Made by a program: the position numbers and the translations under genes. The notes under the pieces were generated by a model that saw only the letters and a list, made by a program, of their open reading frames with translations, did no database searches and was not told where the DNA came from. A stretch of DNA of 64,000 nt. It comes from Streptomyces sp. JHA26 (GTDB taxonomy: Bacteria; Actinomycetota; Actinomycetes; Streptomycetales; Streptomycetaceae). Where the stretch lies: assembly GCF_002005565.1 (NCBI RefSeq), contig NZ_BDJC01000030.1:1-64000 (forward strand), written 5' to 3'. This document shows, piece after piece, positions 32,835-42,031 of this stretch. Positions within the stretch are counted from its first letter, which is position 1. Every line of letters begins with the position of its first letter.

Positions 32835-35800
32835 TCACCGGCCGAGGATGGCATCCGCGTGCTCCGCGTGGCCGGCGCCGGGCAAGGCTTCGGGCCAGGC
32901 GGGGTCGGCCAGCGGGGTCCGGCGGTGTCGTACGGCCGAGTTACGGAGCTGCATGGTCGCCTGGGCGAGGTAGGGGGTGTCCGCGAGCCACCGGAGCGCG
33001 TCGTCGCGTACGGGGTCGTGGCGGCGCAGAGCCACGGCCAGGTCGAGGACGTTGAGAAGCATGCGCTCCGGCCCCCCCGACAGTCCCCGCACGAGCCGCT
33101 CGAGGTCGGCGTAGCCGGTGGTGCGGACCAGGTGTCTGAGGGGGTGCGGCCAGCGATGCACCATGCTCCTGACGTGGTGGCCTTCGTGCTTGCCCTGCTG
33201 TGCCGTCCTAGCGGCGACTAGGGTGGTCAGAGTGACCGCGGCGGAGGGCTCCACCAGGCACAGGCGTTCCACGAGGAAGCCGGTGGTGGAGATCACGGTC
33301 GTGGTGTCGGCGGCGCGGACAGCTTCCGTGGCCATCTCGATCGTGTGTGCGCGTTCGGCCGTCTCGCTGATGGGTGCGAAGCGGCACAGGCAGTGGAAGC
33401 GCAGTGCGGCGGCGGTGGGTGCGCGGCCGGCCTGGGGGTGGCCGGCGGGGAGCTGGGCGATCGACGCCAGCGCAGTGTCCAGTTTGTCCCAGCCCTCCTC
33501 GCCCGCCGGGCCGGCGAGTTCGCTGACGCCATGGGCGTTCCAGCGGGCCAGGGTCTCCAGGCCGGACCTCCACTGCGTCGGGTTGAGGTACTCGGTCAGC
33601 AGGTCGGCCTGTGCGGTGAGGGAGGGCCGCTCGGCGGCGCGCATCCAGACCAGGTCACCCCATAGCCGAAGCGCTGCCTTCTTGGTCTTGTCGTCGGGGA
33701 AGGCCTGTTGCCCGGTCCACAGCCGTTCGCACCAGTCGGCGAGTTCGGGGCCATGACGCATCAGCAGGGTGTGGGCGATGTCGACGTGGGGGTGGTCGGC
33801 GGCTTGGCTGACCAGCTTGGCCAGCCAGGGAATGTCGGCCAGTGCGACCTCCTCGTCCAGGGCGTGCGCCACGAGGTCGGGGTGGGCCGGGGCATGGTCG
33901 CGCAGAGAGGCGTGCAGGATGGTGTTGACCGCGTTGCGCTCCGGCTTTTCCCAGGTGCCGCCGTCGGCGTAGGACGGCCAGTCGTTGGCCCCGCGGGACA
34001 GCTGTTGGGTGCGTTCCTGTTCCAGGGCCCTCCATCGTCGTAGGGCCTTCGACTCTCGCCCGCGACCGGTGGTGTCGGTGGCCGCCATCGGTGCGAGGAG
34101 GCGGGTGGCACTGTCACGCACGAGGAACACGCGGTCGAGACGGGCCGATTGCCAGCCTGCACCTCCGTCCCACGCGTCCTTGACGACTTCCCGAATCTCG
34201 GCGGCGGGCAGGGGATGCAGGCCGCTGGCGGCGAAACGGGCCGCGCGGTGCGGGCGCGTGCCTGGTGCCCGATCGCACATTTCCTTCAGCTGCCGCGCGC
34301 ACCAGCTCCGAGCGGAACGGGTTCCGGGCTCGTCGCCCGGTGAGCGGAGCAGTTCGGGCAGCAGGGTCTCCGCGATGTCGTCGATCTGGTCACTGACCCC
34401 GCAGCGTGCCACGGCATGGTCCAGGAACTCGGGCACACCGCTCTCGGCGGTGCGCAGGCGGGTGCCGAGAGCGGCGACGCGCGCCCGGATCCGCATCTGC
34501 GGGCCGTTGAAGACGCCGCCGACGCCCACGAGTTGGTCGAACACGGTGACGTGCGGCGCATCAGCGAGGGTCTCGGCCCAATGGGCGGCGAGCAGGAGAT
34601 GGGCCTCCTGCTGCTCGCGCTCCTCGTTCTCGTAGCTCTCGCCGTCGGCGTCCTGACCGGGGCCCGCCAGCACGGTACCGAAGGCGGTCCCGGCCTTGCG
34701 GACGAACGCCGCGGGGCGGTTCTGGCGGCGGATCCGGTCCGGATTGCCGAGCTTCTCCGCCAGTGCGGCGGCGCGCTCGATGAGCGCATCCCAGCCGCTG
34801 AGGTGGCGGTGGGCGCTGATGGGCGGGATGCACTGCCACAGCCAGCGCGCGGAACGGTGGTGCTCGGCGAGATCCAGCAGCTGGGCCATACGCGCGGCAG
34901 CCCAGTCCGGCTCGGCCGAAGCCATCGCCGTGACGAGGCGCACGGCGTGGTTGCCGTGGCTGGTGGCCTCCTGCACGGACAGGCCCAGCAGCCAGGACCA
35001 CAGGCAGGTCTGCGCAGGGCAACAGCCTCGTGACGCGCCCGCGCCGGGTGCGCGGTCGATGCAGTCCTGGGGACGGATGCACAGGTCCCGCAACAGATCC
35101 CTGACCGCTGTGGCTGCTCCTCTTCCGTCATCCTGCCCGTCCATGCCCGCGAATCGGCACAGCAGGTCAAGGGCCTTGCGCCGAACCTTTGGAAGCTGTT
35201 GCTGCTGGAGGACGACGAAGAGGTCCTCGGTGACGCGCCGGGGGTCGGTGTGATGGTGAGTGGGCAGCAGCTCCATCATGGTGGTGACGAGGGCGAGCGG
35301 CGCCTCGGGCAGGAAACGGTGCACCATCACCTTGACCGCGTGCGGTACGGAGGGCAGCAAGGCGTAGGCCCTCAGAGCGGTGACCTGGAGGTAGTGGTTG
35401 TCGCTGGTGACGAGCCGTTTCATGAGATCGGCGGCCGCAGGACGGGCCGCCTGTTCGTCCCGGACACCTTGCACGATCGCCTGCTCCGCGATCACGGAAC
35501 GCAGGAAGTCGTCCGGGGTGGCCTCCAGCCGCTGACCCAGCCGTTCAAAAATGTCAGGCTGCTGTCGGGTGTTCACCAAAGACACCAGGCAGCGCCCGGC
35601 CGCGTACTCGTACAGCGTCTGGTGGAAGAACCGGGTGCTCGAACCGTCGTGGCCGCCGCTGCCGGTCAGGACGTTGCGGCGATGCAGGGCGGCCAGAGCG
35701 GCAGGGGCGGTGACGGACAGCGGACGCGGAGCCGCGGTACCGAGCAGCCGGACGGCTTGCGCCGAGGCGACAGCGACACCGCCGTCATGGAGCATGATCC

Positions 35801-37208
35801 TCGCCACGCCCTCGGCCGCCGGTGACAGATCGTCGGCGTCAACGATGCCAGCGCTGCCGTGGCGGCGGTCGCCGACCACGCGCTTCGTCCAGTAGGCGTC
35901 GTACAGGCCCGCGGCGTCGATCTCCGTGGTGGGCACCTGAGGGGCGTAGACCTCGAACAGCATGCGCAGGGTCAGTGGCCGGGCCACGACCTCCCGCATC
36001 GGCAGACCACGGACGGCGGCACCGATGACCGCGTCGTACGCCTCGCGGCGACGTGATGCTGTCTGACCGCGGTAGTAGTGCGCGCAATACGCGTCGACGG
36101 CGTGTTCGGCCTCTCCGCCGAAACGGAAGTCGCCCAGCTCCTGTACGGCGGACGGTGTCGTGCCGAGGACGTCGTACAAGAGGTCCTGGTCACGAGTGCG
36201 GCAGGAGATCACCAGCGGCACCCCGTACTCCGCGCAGCAGTCGACCAGCTCGCGGCACACGGCCCGCCCGTGATCGTCGGCCAGCAGCACGTCCGCGCTG
36301 TCGAGGAGGACGACCACTGATGCGCGGTACATCGGCTGGTGCAGCAGTCCGTCGAAGAGAGTCAGCAGGTCCGTCGTCTCGCGGGGCAGCAGCAGGTCGT
36401 CGGCGCGGAGCAGCAGCGGCTGGCAGTGCACGCGCCGTTCGCCGTCCTGGGGCTCTCCGTCCTCTCCGCTCCGAGGGCCCGGGAGGGAAGAGCGTCCGGT
36501 GAGCCGCGTGGTGAGGTTCCACAGCAGGCTCGTCTTACCGGTGCCGGGTTCGCCCAGTACGAGTTCCACACGGGGCGCCCGGTTGGATCGGGCCAGGCCG
36601 GTCAGCAGCCTACGGGCGAGACGCTCCTCGCAGCCCCGGGTGATGTAGACCTGGCTCAAGCTGACGTCGGCTTCGTCACTGAGCCGGTCGGCCGCTCTCA
36701 GCGCGGCCGAAGTGGCCGCCTCCAGCTCCTTTTTGCCTGCCCAGCCGCCGCCACCTGCGGTGCGGGACGGCGGCAGTAGCTGGCCGGCCTTCTTCAGCTC
36801 ACCGGGCTGGGGGCCCAGGATGTAGCCGCGGAAGGGGGGTTCCGCGCACAGATGGGCCACGGCTTCCACGAGTGCCTGGCGGTCACTGCCCAGTTCCGCG
36901 TCCGGTTGTCCGAGGTCCGCGTACAGCCTCTGGAACGTCACGGGGTGCACGACCGTCATCCGGCCGGGCAGACGGGGTTGGCCGTTTCGTTCGCGGGCCT
37001 CGCGATCCTTCCTGAGCTGTCGGCGAAGCAGTTCCCGCCAAGCGTCCGACGCCTGTTGCTCGTCCAGTTGCTGCTTGGCGCGCAACAGGCCCAGCTGGTG
37101 GTCGATCAGCTCCTTCAGCAGCCGTGCCGCCCTGACGCCGGGTGCGGTGCCGGGGCTGCTGTCCCGGCCGGTCGACCGCGGTGTACGCCGTGTGCTCCCT
37201 GATGCCAT
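32835..37208 (-). CDS. Large NACHT-like STAND NTPase
   Basis: 1457 aa. A helical N-terminal region of about 200 residues (LLKELIDHQLGLLRAKQQLD) has no recognised effector. The NTPase follows: Walker A LVLGEPGTGKTSLLWNLTTR (about 220-240), Walker B SVVVLLDSADVLLADD (about 297), then RPLTLRMLFEVY and FFHQTLYEYAAGRCL, both typical of NACHT proteins. The remaining 900 residues are alpha-helical and HEAT-like, a usual sensor surface. STAND NTPases oligomerise on sensing a ligand and switch on effectors. The ATG at 37208 has GGGGGG upstream. First gene of a leftward operon ending in a CHAT protein, which would be the effector. Confidence 0.85.
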   Translation of the reverse strand: MASGSTRRTPRSTGRDSSPGTAPGVRAARLLKELIDHQLGLLRAKQQLDEQQASDAWRELLRRQLRKDREARERNGQPRLPGRMTVVHPVTFQRLYADLGQPDAELGSDRQALVEAVAHLCAEPPFRGYILGPQPGELKKAGQLLPPSRTAGGGGWAGKKELEAATSAALRAADRLSDEADVSLSQVYITRGCEERLARRLLTGLARSNRAPRVELVLGEPGTGKTSLLWNLTTRLTGRSSLPGPRSGEDGEPQDGERRVHCQPLLLRADDLLLPRETTDLLTLFDGLLHQPMYRASVVVLLDSADVLLADDHGRAVCRELVDCCAEYGVPLVISCRTRDQDLLYDVLGTTPSAVQELGDFRFGGEAEHAVDAYCAHYYRGQTASRRREAYDAVIGAAVRGLPMREVVARPLTLRMLFEVYAPQVPTTEIDAAGLYDAYWTKRVVGDRRHGSAGIVDADDLSPAAEGVARIMLHDGGVAVASAQAVRLLGTAAPRPLSVTAPAALAALHRRNVLTGSGGHDGSSTRFFHQTLYEYAAGRCLVSLVNTRQQPDIFERLGQRLEATPDDFLRSVIAEQAIVQGVRDEQAARPAAADLMKRLVTSDNHYLQVTALRAYALLPSVPHAVKVMVHRFLPEAPLALVTTMMELLPTHHHTDPRRVTEDLFVVLQQQQLPKVRRKALDLLCRFAGMDGQDDGRGAATAVRDLLRDLCIRPQDCIDRAPGAGASRGCCPAQTCLWSWLLGLSVQEATSHGNHAVRLVTAMASAEPDWAAARMAQLLDLAEHHRSARWLWQCIPPISAHRHLSGWDALIERAAALAEKLGNPDRIRRQNRPAAFVRKAGTAFGTVLAGPGQDADGESYENEEREQQEAHLLLAAHWAETLADAPHVTVFDQLVGVGGVFNGPQMRIRARVAALGTRLRTAESGVPEFLDHAVARCGVSDQIDDIAETLLPELLRSPGDEPGTRSARSWCARQLKEMCDRAPGTRPHRAARFAASGLHPLPAAEIREVVKDAWDGGAGWQSARLDRVFLVRDSATRLLAPMAATDTTGRGRESKALRRWRALEQERTQQLSRGANDWPSYADGGTWEKPERNAVNTILHASLRDHAPAHPDLVAHALDEEVALADIPWLAKLVSQAADHPHVDIAHTLLMRHGPELADWCERLWTGQQAFPDDKTKKAALRLWGDLVWMRAAERPSLTAQADLLTEYLNPTQWRSGLETLARWNAHGVSELAGPAGEEGWDKLDTALASIAQLPAGHPQAGRAPTAAALRFHCLCRFAPISETAERAHTIEMATEAVRAADTTTVISTTGFLVERLCLVEPSAAVTLTTLVAARTAQQGKHEGHHVRSMVHRWPHPLRHLVRTTGYADLERLVRGLSGGPERMLLNVLDLAVALRRHDPVRDDALRWLADTPYLAQATMQLRNSAVRHRRTPLADPAWPEALPGAGHAEHADAILGR

Positions 37209-37453
37209 CGAGACCCCCCATGCCATACGGAACGCCAGGGTAGAGCAGCGTAACGGCCGCGCGGCGACACCTTGTCTGCGCCGGACCTGGATTTCATTTG
37301 GTCCTCTCCGCTCTGACCAGCGGGTTTTCCTTCTCCCCAGAAGCTCACCCCGGAACGCTTCGCCCCCTGCGACGCCCTCAGCAGCATCGGTCACACGCCG
37401 GCTTCCACCGGGGTGTGGCCACGCCTCGCCGATCGACACCTGGTGAGGTACTC

Positions 37454-37717
37454 ATGTTCCGTCCGTTCCGTTCCGTCCTCTCCGCATGCGCGGGGTGCCT
37501 CCGTCGACTCACCGGCTGCGGCTCGCCGCTGCCGTCCGCTCTGCGCCGCTTGCTGGACAACGCTCCGGCTTTCGCCGAGCTGTGGACTCACCCCGTTGCC
37601 AAGCTGGTGACGGACCTCCTGCTGGACAAGGGTGTCCGGCTCTACGTGCTCGTCGTCGCCTCCCTGGTCCGGGCACGCGTCCAGGCCTGGTACGCGCGCC
37701 TGAGTCACAGAGGCTGA
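37454..37717 (+). CDS. Small hypothetical protein
   Basis: 87 aa, basic and Cys-containing at the start (RSVLSACAGCLRRLTG), then an amphipathic helix (LLDNAPAFAELWTHPVAKLV) and a hydrophobic stretch (VRLYVLVVASLVRARVQAW). A GAGG lies five bases before the ATG. It is divergent from the NTPase gene, with 245 nt between. No family is recognised; codon use is compatible with a real gene. Confidence 0.45.
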   Translation: MFRPFRSVLSACAGCLRRLTGCGSPLPSALRRLLDNAPAFAELWTHPVAKLVTDLLLDKGVRLYVLVVASLVRARVQAWYARLSHRG

Positions 37718-37941
37718 CATCTGCGGTCGGCGCATGAGGCCCCTCGGGCGGATCTTTCTGACACAGGATCGCTTCCCCCAGGGGCCTTACGCCCACCCGG
37801 GCTACGAGGATGCCGAGTTCGGTACGGCACGCTTCACGCCCACGGACAGGGCCGACGGCTCCTGGGAACAGCGCGCCGTGGCGGCGGTTCCACGCATCCG
37901 TGATGCCTTCCCGAGGAAGCCGCTTCCAAGTCTGATGACCA

Positions 37942-38390
37942 TCACGGGTTCCGGGAAGCCTTGTCCGGCTGTGCATCCGGGGGCGTGGGCATCCCGGCGT
38001 CGGCGAGCGTCGTGCGCATCCTGCTGGACGCCCACGACGGCCGCCGGTCGTGGGTCGGGGGCCGGGGCTCAGTCGACGGTGAGAGTACGCCGTACCGGGC
38101 GGTGGCGACGCGGATCCAGGCCAGTGCGCACTGCAGGGCGGCCTCCTCACGCGTCCTGACCGGGCCGCCGCCGGCCGTGAACGATCCAACGAGGCGGTGG
38201 TTCCAGCCGTTGCGCCCGGTCCGGCCGGTACCGCCGTACGAGGGCTCCACGTGCCCCAGTACAGTGCCGTCCTCGGTGACCAGGTTCCACCGGTGGGTGT
38301 CGCGGTGGTCCGCCGCCTTGACCAGACGGGCGCTGCCCGCGGTGGCGCGGGCCGCCTTCTGCGACAGCCGCTTGTGCCGAGCCGGTGCAG
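37942..38390 (-). pseudogene. Hypothetical gene cut at its 5' end by an IS element
   Basis: The frame reads leftward from the IS boundary. The recognisable part RWNLVTEDGTVLGHVEPSYG and GGPVRTREEAALQCALAWIR resembles small Streptomyces hypothetical proteins of about 120-150 aa. The N-terminus has been replaced by IS sequence at 38391, and no native start remains. The long tail after the conserved core may also be altered. Function unknown. Confidence 0.55.
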
Positions 38391-39277
38391 TGAGCCGTTT
38401 CCAACCTGACGGGTGGTTGGGCCGGCAGCCCCGGCGGCGGGCATGAAGAAAGCTCTTGGTAGACGGGTTCACGACCAAGATCACCAGTCCGCCAGGAGCT
38501 TTCGCGTGCTTGTCTACCCGTCCGGCGTCGATCTGTCCAGCCGCACCCTGCAATACCTCTCCGGTCTTCTCGCAGGTCATCGCCGTCGGATCGGCTCCCG
38601 GTGGCGTCGTCTGACCTGCGGCCGGCAGGCCCTGCTCGTCCTGGCACATCTGCGCTGCGGCGACACATACGCACGCCTCGCCGCGGGCTTCCGTATCGGG
38701 ATCGCCACGGCTTACCGCTATATACGCGAGGCCGTCGACCTCCTGGCCGCCCTCGCGCCCACGCTGGAACAGGTCATGACGACTGTCCGGAAGAAGGCGT
38801 ACGTGATCCTCGACGGCACCCTGCTGCCGATCGACAGCATCGCCGCAGACCGGCCGTACTACTCCGGGAAGAAGAAGCACCACGGGATGAACGTGCAGGT
38901 CCTCACCGACCCCGCCGGACGCCTGATCTGGGCCTCGGACGCACTGCCGGGAGCCACCCACGACCTGACCGCGGCGCGGGCCCACGGCATTCCCGCCACC
39001 CTCGCCGCGGAGGACATCAAGTGCTGGGCCGACAAGGCGTATCAGGGCGCAGACCCTGCGATCCGTGTTCCGATCCGGGGCAAGAACCTGCGCGGCTGGC
39101 GCCGACGTCACAACCGGGACCACGCGAAGATCCGCAGCCTCGGTGAACGCGCCATGGCGATCCTCAAGTCCTGGCGGCTCCTGCGGAAGCTCCGCTGCAG
39201 CACCACCCAGATCACAGCAGTCGTCCGAGCCGCCGTCGCCCTCGAACTCGCCGCCTGATCAAGATGGAAAAGGCTCA
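38391..39277 (+). mobile_element. IS112-like insertion sequence (IS5 superfamily), about 887 bp
   Basis: The ends form imperfect inverted repeats of about 20 bp: TGAGCCGTTTCCAACCTGA at 38391 and, on the other strand from 39277, TGAGCCTTTTCCATCTTGA. One intact transposase frame lies inside. No clear target duplication was found. The left end interrupts a hypothetical gene; the right end lies 5 bp before the start codon of a LysR gene. Confidence 0.75.
38506..39258 (+). CDS. IS5-superfamily transposase (IS112-like)
   Basis: 250 aa, complete. The N-terminal LSSRTLQYLSGLLAGHRRRI with HTH LRCGDTYARLAAGFRIGIAT is followed by a DDE domain: KKAYVILDGTLLPIDSIAAD (first Asp), KCWADKAYQGADPAIRVPIR (second Asp) and HAKIRSLGERAMAILKSWRL (Glu). 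The GTG at 38506 has AGGAG seven bases upstream. The stop overlaps the right inverted repeat. Product probably functional. Confidence 0.88.
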   Translation: MLVYPSGVDLSSRTLQYLSGLLAGHRRRIGSRWRRLTCGRQALLVLAHLRCGDTYARLAAGFRIGIATAYRYIREAVDLLAALAPTLEQVMTTVRKKAYVILDGTLLPIDSIAADRPYYSGKKKHHGMNVQVLTDPAGRLIWASDALPGATHDLTAARAHGIPATLAAEDIKCWADKAYQGADPAIRVPIRGKNLRGWRRRHNRDHAKIRSLGERAMAILKSWRLLRKLRCSTTQITAVVRAAVALELAA

Positions 39278-39282
39278 GCGTC

Positions 39283-40197
39283 TTGAATCTGGCCCGCTTG
39301 GATCTCAACCTCGTCGTTGCCCTGCGTGCCCTGCTCGAGGAACGCAACGTCACCAAGGCAGGGCGACGCGTCGGCCTCAGTCAGCCCGCGATGAGCGCTG
39401 CCCTGGCGCGGCTGCGCAGGCACTTCGACGACGAGCTTCTTTCCCGGGCGGGGAGCCAGTACGAACTCACCGCGCTCGGCCAGGTCCTCCTCGACCGCAC
39501 CGCCACCGCCTACGACGTCCTCGAACGGCTCTTCACCAGCCAGGCCGCCTTCGACCCGGCCACCGAGACCCGGGAGTTCCGCCTCGTCTCCTCCGACTAC
39601 GCCGTCGACGTCTTCGGTGTCGAACTCGCCCGCCCCGTGCACCAGGAGGCGCCGGGCATCCGCCTGCGCCTCACCCGCACCCCCGCCACCGTCGTCGACG
39701 ACACCGAGAGCCTGCTCAGCGCCACCGACGGCCTGCTGATGCCCCACGGTGTCATCAGCGGCTTCCCCGCCACCGACCTCTACGACGACCGCTGGGTCTT
39801 CGTCGTCGCCGACGACCACCCCGACCTCGGGGACCGCCTGACCCGCCAGGACCTCGCCCGTCTGCCCTGGGTCACCTACCAGCGCACCTACGACGCCCCT
39901 GCAGTCCGTCAGCTCGGCATGCTCGGCATCGAACCGCGCGTCGAGGTCTCCGTCGACAGCTTCCACGCCCTGCCCGCCCTCGTCGCCGGCACCCGCCGCA
40001 TCGCCCTCGTCCAGGCCCGCCTCGCCCACCGCCTCGCGCCCTTCGGCGGCGTACGCGTTCTCGAACCGCCCTACGAGGCCGTTCCCCTGCGCGAGGCCCT
40101 CTGGTGGCACCCGGTCCACACCCACGACGTCGCCCACACCTGGCTCAGGGACATCGCGGCCGGGGTAGGTCGCCGCATGGTCGATATGCCCGCCTGA
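39283..40197 (+). CDS. LysR family transcriptional regulator
   Basis: 304 aa, full length for the family. The winged HTH (RALLEERNVTKAGRRVGLSQ, then AMSAALARLRRHFDDELL) is followed by a NodD-like periplasmic-binding-type sensor domain (REFRLVSSDYAVDVFGVELA). The TTG start at 39283 is only 5 bp past the right end of the IS, so the native upstream region, and perhaps the native start codon, is lost; expression may depend on a promoter inside the IS. No divergent target gene survives. Ligand unknown. Confidence 0.82.
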   Translation: MNLARLDLNLVVALRALLEERNVTKAGRRVGLSQPAMSAALARLRRHFDDELLSRAGSQYELTALGQVLLDRTATAYDVLERLFTSQAAFDPATETREFRLVSSDYAVDVFGVELARPVHQEAPGIRLRLTRTPATVVDDTESLLSATDGLLMPHGVISGFPATDLYDDRWVFVVADDHPDLGDRLTRQDLARLPWVTYQRTYDAPAVRQLGMLGIEPRVEVSVDSFHALPALVAGTRRIALVQARLAHRLAPFGGVRVLEPPYEAVPLREALWWHPVHTHDVAHTWLRDIAAGVGRRMVDMPA

Positions 40198-40419
40198 GGT
40201 CCATCCTTCGCCCCTGGAGACCACCGACGAGGCGGGGGCGCCTCGACCGACTCGCGTCCACCCCATGGATCGGATCCATCGGAAACGCGGATGATCCGAG
40301 GGATGGGCAGCTCGTCCATCGGCACGCATGGTCGAGGCACATCCGCCCCGTCCGCACCCGCCCGGGCTCATCGCCTCTGACGGGGAGCCCTTTACGCTGC
40401 CTTGGAGCGCCGTCACGCC

Positions 40420-40800
40420 CGCCCCCGGTCGCGTCCCAGGCGCGGATCTCGCTCACGACGCGCTCGGCGAGGTCGTCGCCGTTTTCGCCGTGGCCGATCA
40501 CGCCGACCTCCCAGTACCGGCCCTTATCGTCCTCGCCCTCGCGGATGGTCAGGTACGCGAGCGATCCGCCGTCGAGGGCGGCCATGGAGCCCCACCCGAA
40601 GTGCGGGGTGAACCCGGGGCGCTGGCGCGGCAGGCGGGAGAGGCCATTGGGCAGCACGCAGGCCAGGTACAGGTACGGCCACTCCCACGCGGAGCCCTGG
40701 CGGAACTTCACTCCGGTGTAGAGCTTGGTCTGCCGGTTCGCTCGCCGTCACGAACCCGGCCGGGAAGCCCACGCCCCGGTCGGGATCCGTGGCCACCGTC
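40420..40800 (-). pseudogene. Remnant of an FxLD-type/isoaspartate methyltransferase
   Basis: The central leftward frame reads LYTGVKFRQGSAWEWPYLYL, GFTPHFGWGSMAALDGGSLA and YWEVGVIGHGENGDDLAERV, which I recognise from the C-terminal domain of methyltransferases linked to FxLD lanthipeptide systems. Its upstream continuation (TDPDRGVGFPAGFVTAS) is in another frame, the methyltransferase core is absent, and the normal C-terminus is missing. The gene is clearly dead. The edges given are approximate. Confidence 0.55.
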
Positions 40801-40902
40801 CGGGACGCGTGGGTCCGCCTCGTCGACGGTGCCCTGGTGCCCGCCCGCGATCGCAGCGTCGCCGTATCCAGCAAGAACTACCGGTACTCGACCAACCGGG
40901 TA

Positions 40903-42024
40903 TCAGGCCGCGACGAGCTCCTGCTCGCGGGCCGGCGTCTGGACCGTGGGCTTCTTCTTGTTCGGCAGCGAGAGCCGGAAGACCTTGCGCCATGCGGAGA
41001 ACACCTGTTGGGGCAGCGGCCCGGTGACGTACTCCAGCTCGTACTTCTCGAACAGCGCGCGCACCTTCACCGCGACCTCGGCGTAGCGGTTGCTCGGCAG
41101 GTCCGGGAACAGGTGGTGCTCGATCTGGTGGGACAGGTTGCCGGTCATGAAGTGCATGGCCTTGCTGCCGCTGATGTTCGCCGAGCCCATCATCTGGCGC
41201 AGGTACCACTGGCCGCGCGTCTCGCCCTTGATCGACCGGCGCTCGAAGACCTGCACGCCCTCGGGGAAGTGCCCGCACATGATCACCGAGTGGGACCAGA
41301 GGTTGCGGACCAGGTTGGCGGTGAACGTGGCGGCGAGCGTGGGGAGGAACGACGGGCCCGACAGCAGCGGGTGGATCACGTAGTCCTTGAGCACCTGCTT
41401 GCGGATCTTGCGGCCCACGGCCTTGGCCCGCGCGCGGAACTCCGGGTTCTTGCGGCGGCGCTTGCTCAGGTTCCTGCCGAGCTCCAGGTCGTACGCCGCG
41501 ATGCCGTACTCGAAGAAGCAGGCGTTGATGAAGTTCCACAGCGGCTGGCCGAGGTGGAAGGGATGCCACTTCTGGTCCTCGTCGACGCGCATGATGCCGT
41601 AGCCGAGGTCGTTGTCCTTGCCGATCACGTTGGTGTACGTGTGGTGCAGCTCGTTGTGCGAGTGCTTCCACTGGTCGGCCGGCGAGACGTGATCCCATTC
41701 CCAGGTGGTGGAGTGGATCTTCGGGTCCCGCATCCAGTCCCACTGGCCGTGCAGGATGTTGTGGCCGATCTCCATGTTGTCCATGATCTTCGCCACGGAC
41801 AGACCGGCGGTGCCGAGCAGCCACGCGGGCGGGAAGATCGAGAACAGCAGCACGCCCCTGCTGACCAGCTCGAGCTTGCGCTGCGCCGAGATGACCTTGC
41901 GGATGTAGGCGGCGTCCTTCTCGCCGCGGCTGGCGATCACCTCGTCGCGGATCGCGTCCAGCTCGCGCCCGAGCTCCTCGATCTGCTCCGCGGTCAGGTG
42001 GGCGGTGGGGTCGATGGCGGTCAA
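40903..42024 (-). CDS. Acyl-lipid/acyl-CoA desaturase (membrane di-iron)
   Basis: 373 aa. Three histidine boxes of integral-membrane desaturases are seen: HNILHGQWDW (H-x3-H), HSHNELHHTYTN (HxxHH) and HQIEHHLFP (HxxHH). Hydrophobic segments include VSRGVLLFSIFPPAWLLG. It introduces a double bond into fatty acyl chains using O2 and electrons from the adjacent reductase; it resembles the mycobacterial DesA3 class. The TTG at 42024 has AGGAG four bases upstream, and this site overlaps the stop of the reductase gene, so translation is coupled. Confidence 0.9.
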   Translation of the reverse strand: MTAIDPTAHLTAEQIEELGRELDAIRDEVIASRGEKDAAYIRKVISAQRKLELVSRGVLLFSIFPPAWLLGTAGLSVAKIMDNMEIGHNILHGQWDWMRDPKIHSTTWEWDHVSPADQWKHSHNELHHTYTNVIGKDNDLGYGIMRVDEDQKWHPFHLGQPLWNFINACFFEYGIAAYDLELGRNLSKRRRKNPEFRARAKAVGRKIRKQVLKDYVIHPLLSGPSFLPTLAATFTANLVRNLWSHSVIMCGHFPEGVQVFERRSIKGETRGQWYLRQMMGSANISGSKAMHFMTGNLSHQIEHHLFPDLPSNRYAEVAVKVRALFEKYELEYVTGPLPQQVFSAWRKVFRLSLPNKKKPTVQTPAREQELVAA

Positions 42025-42031
42025 GCTGCTC

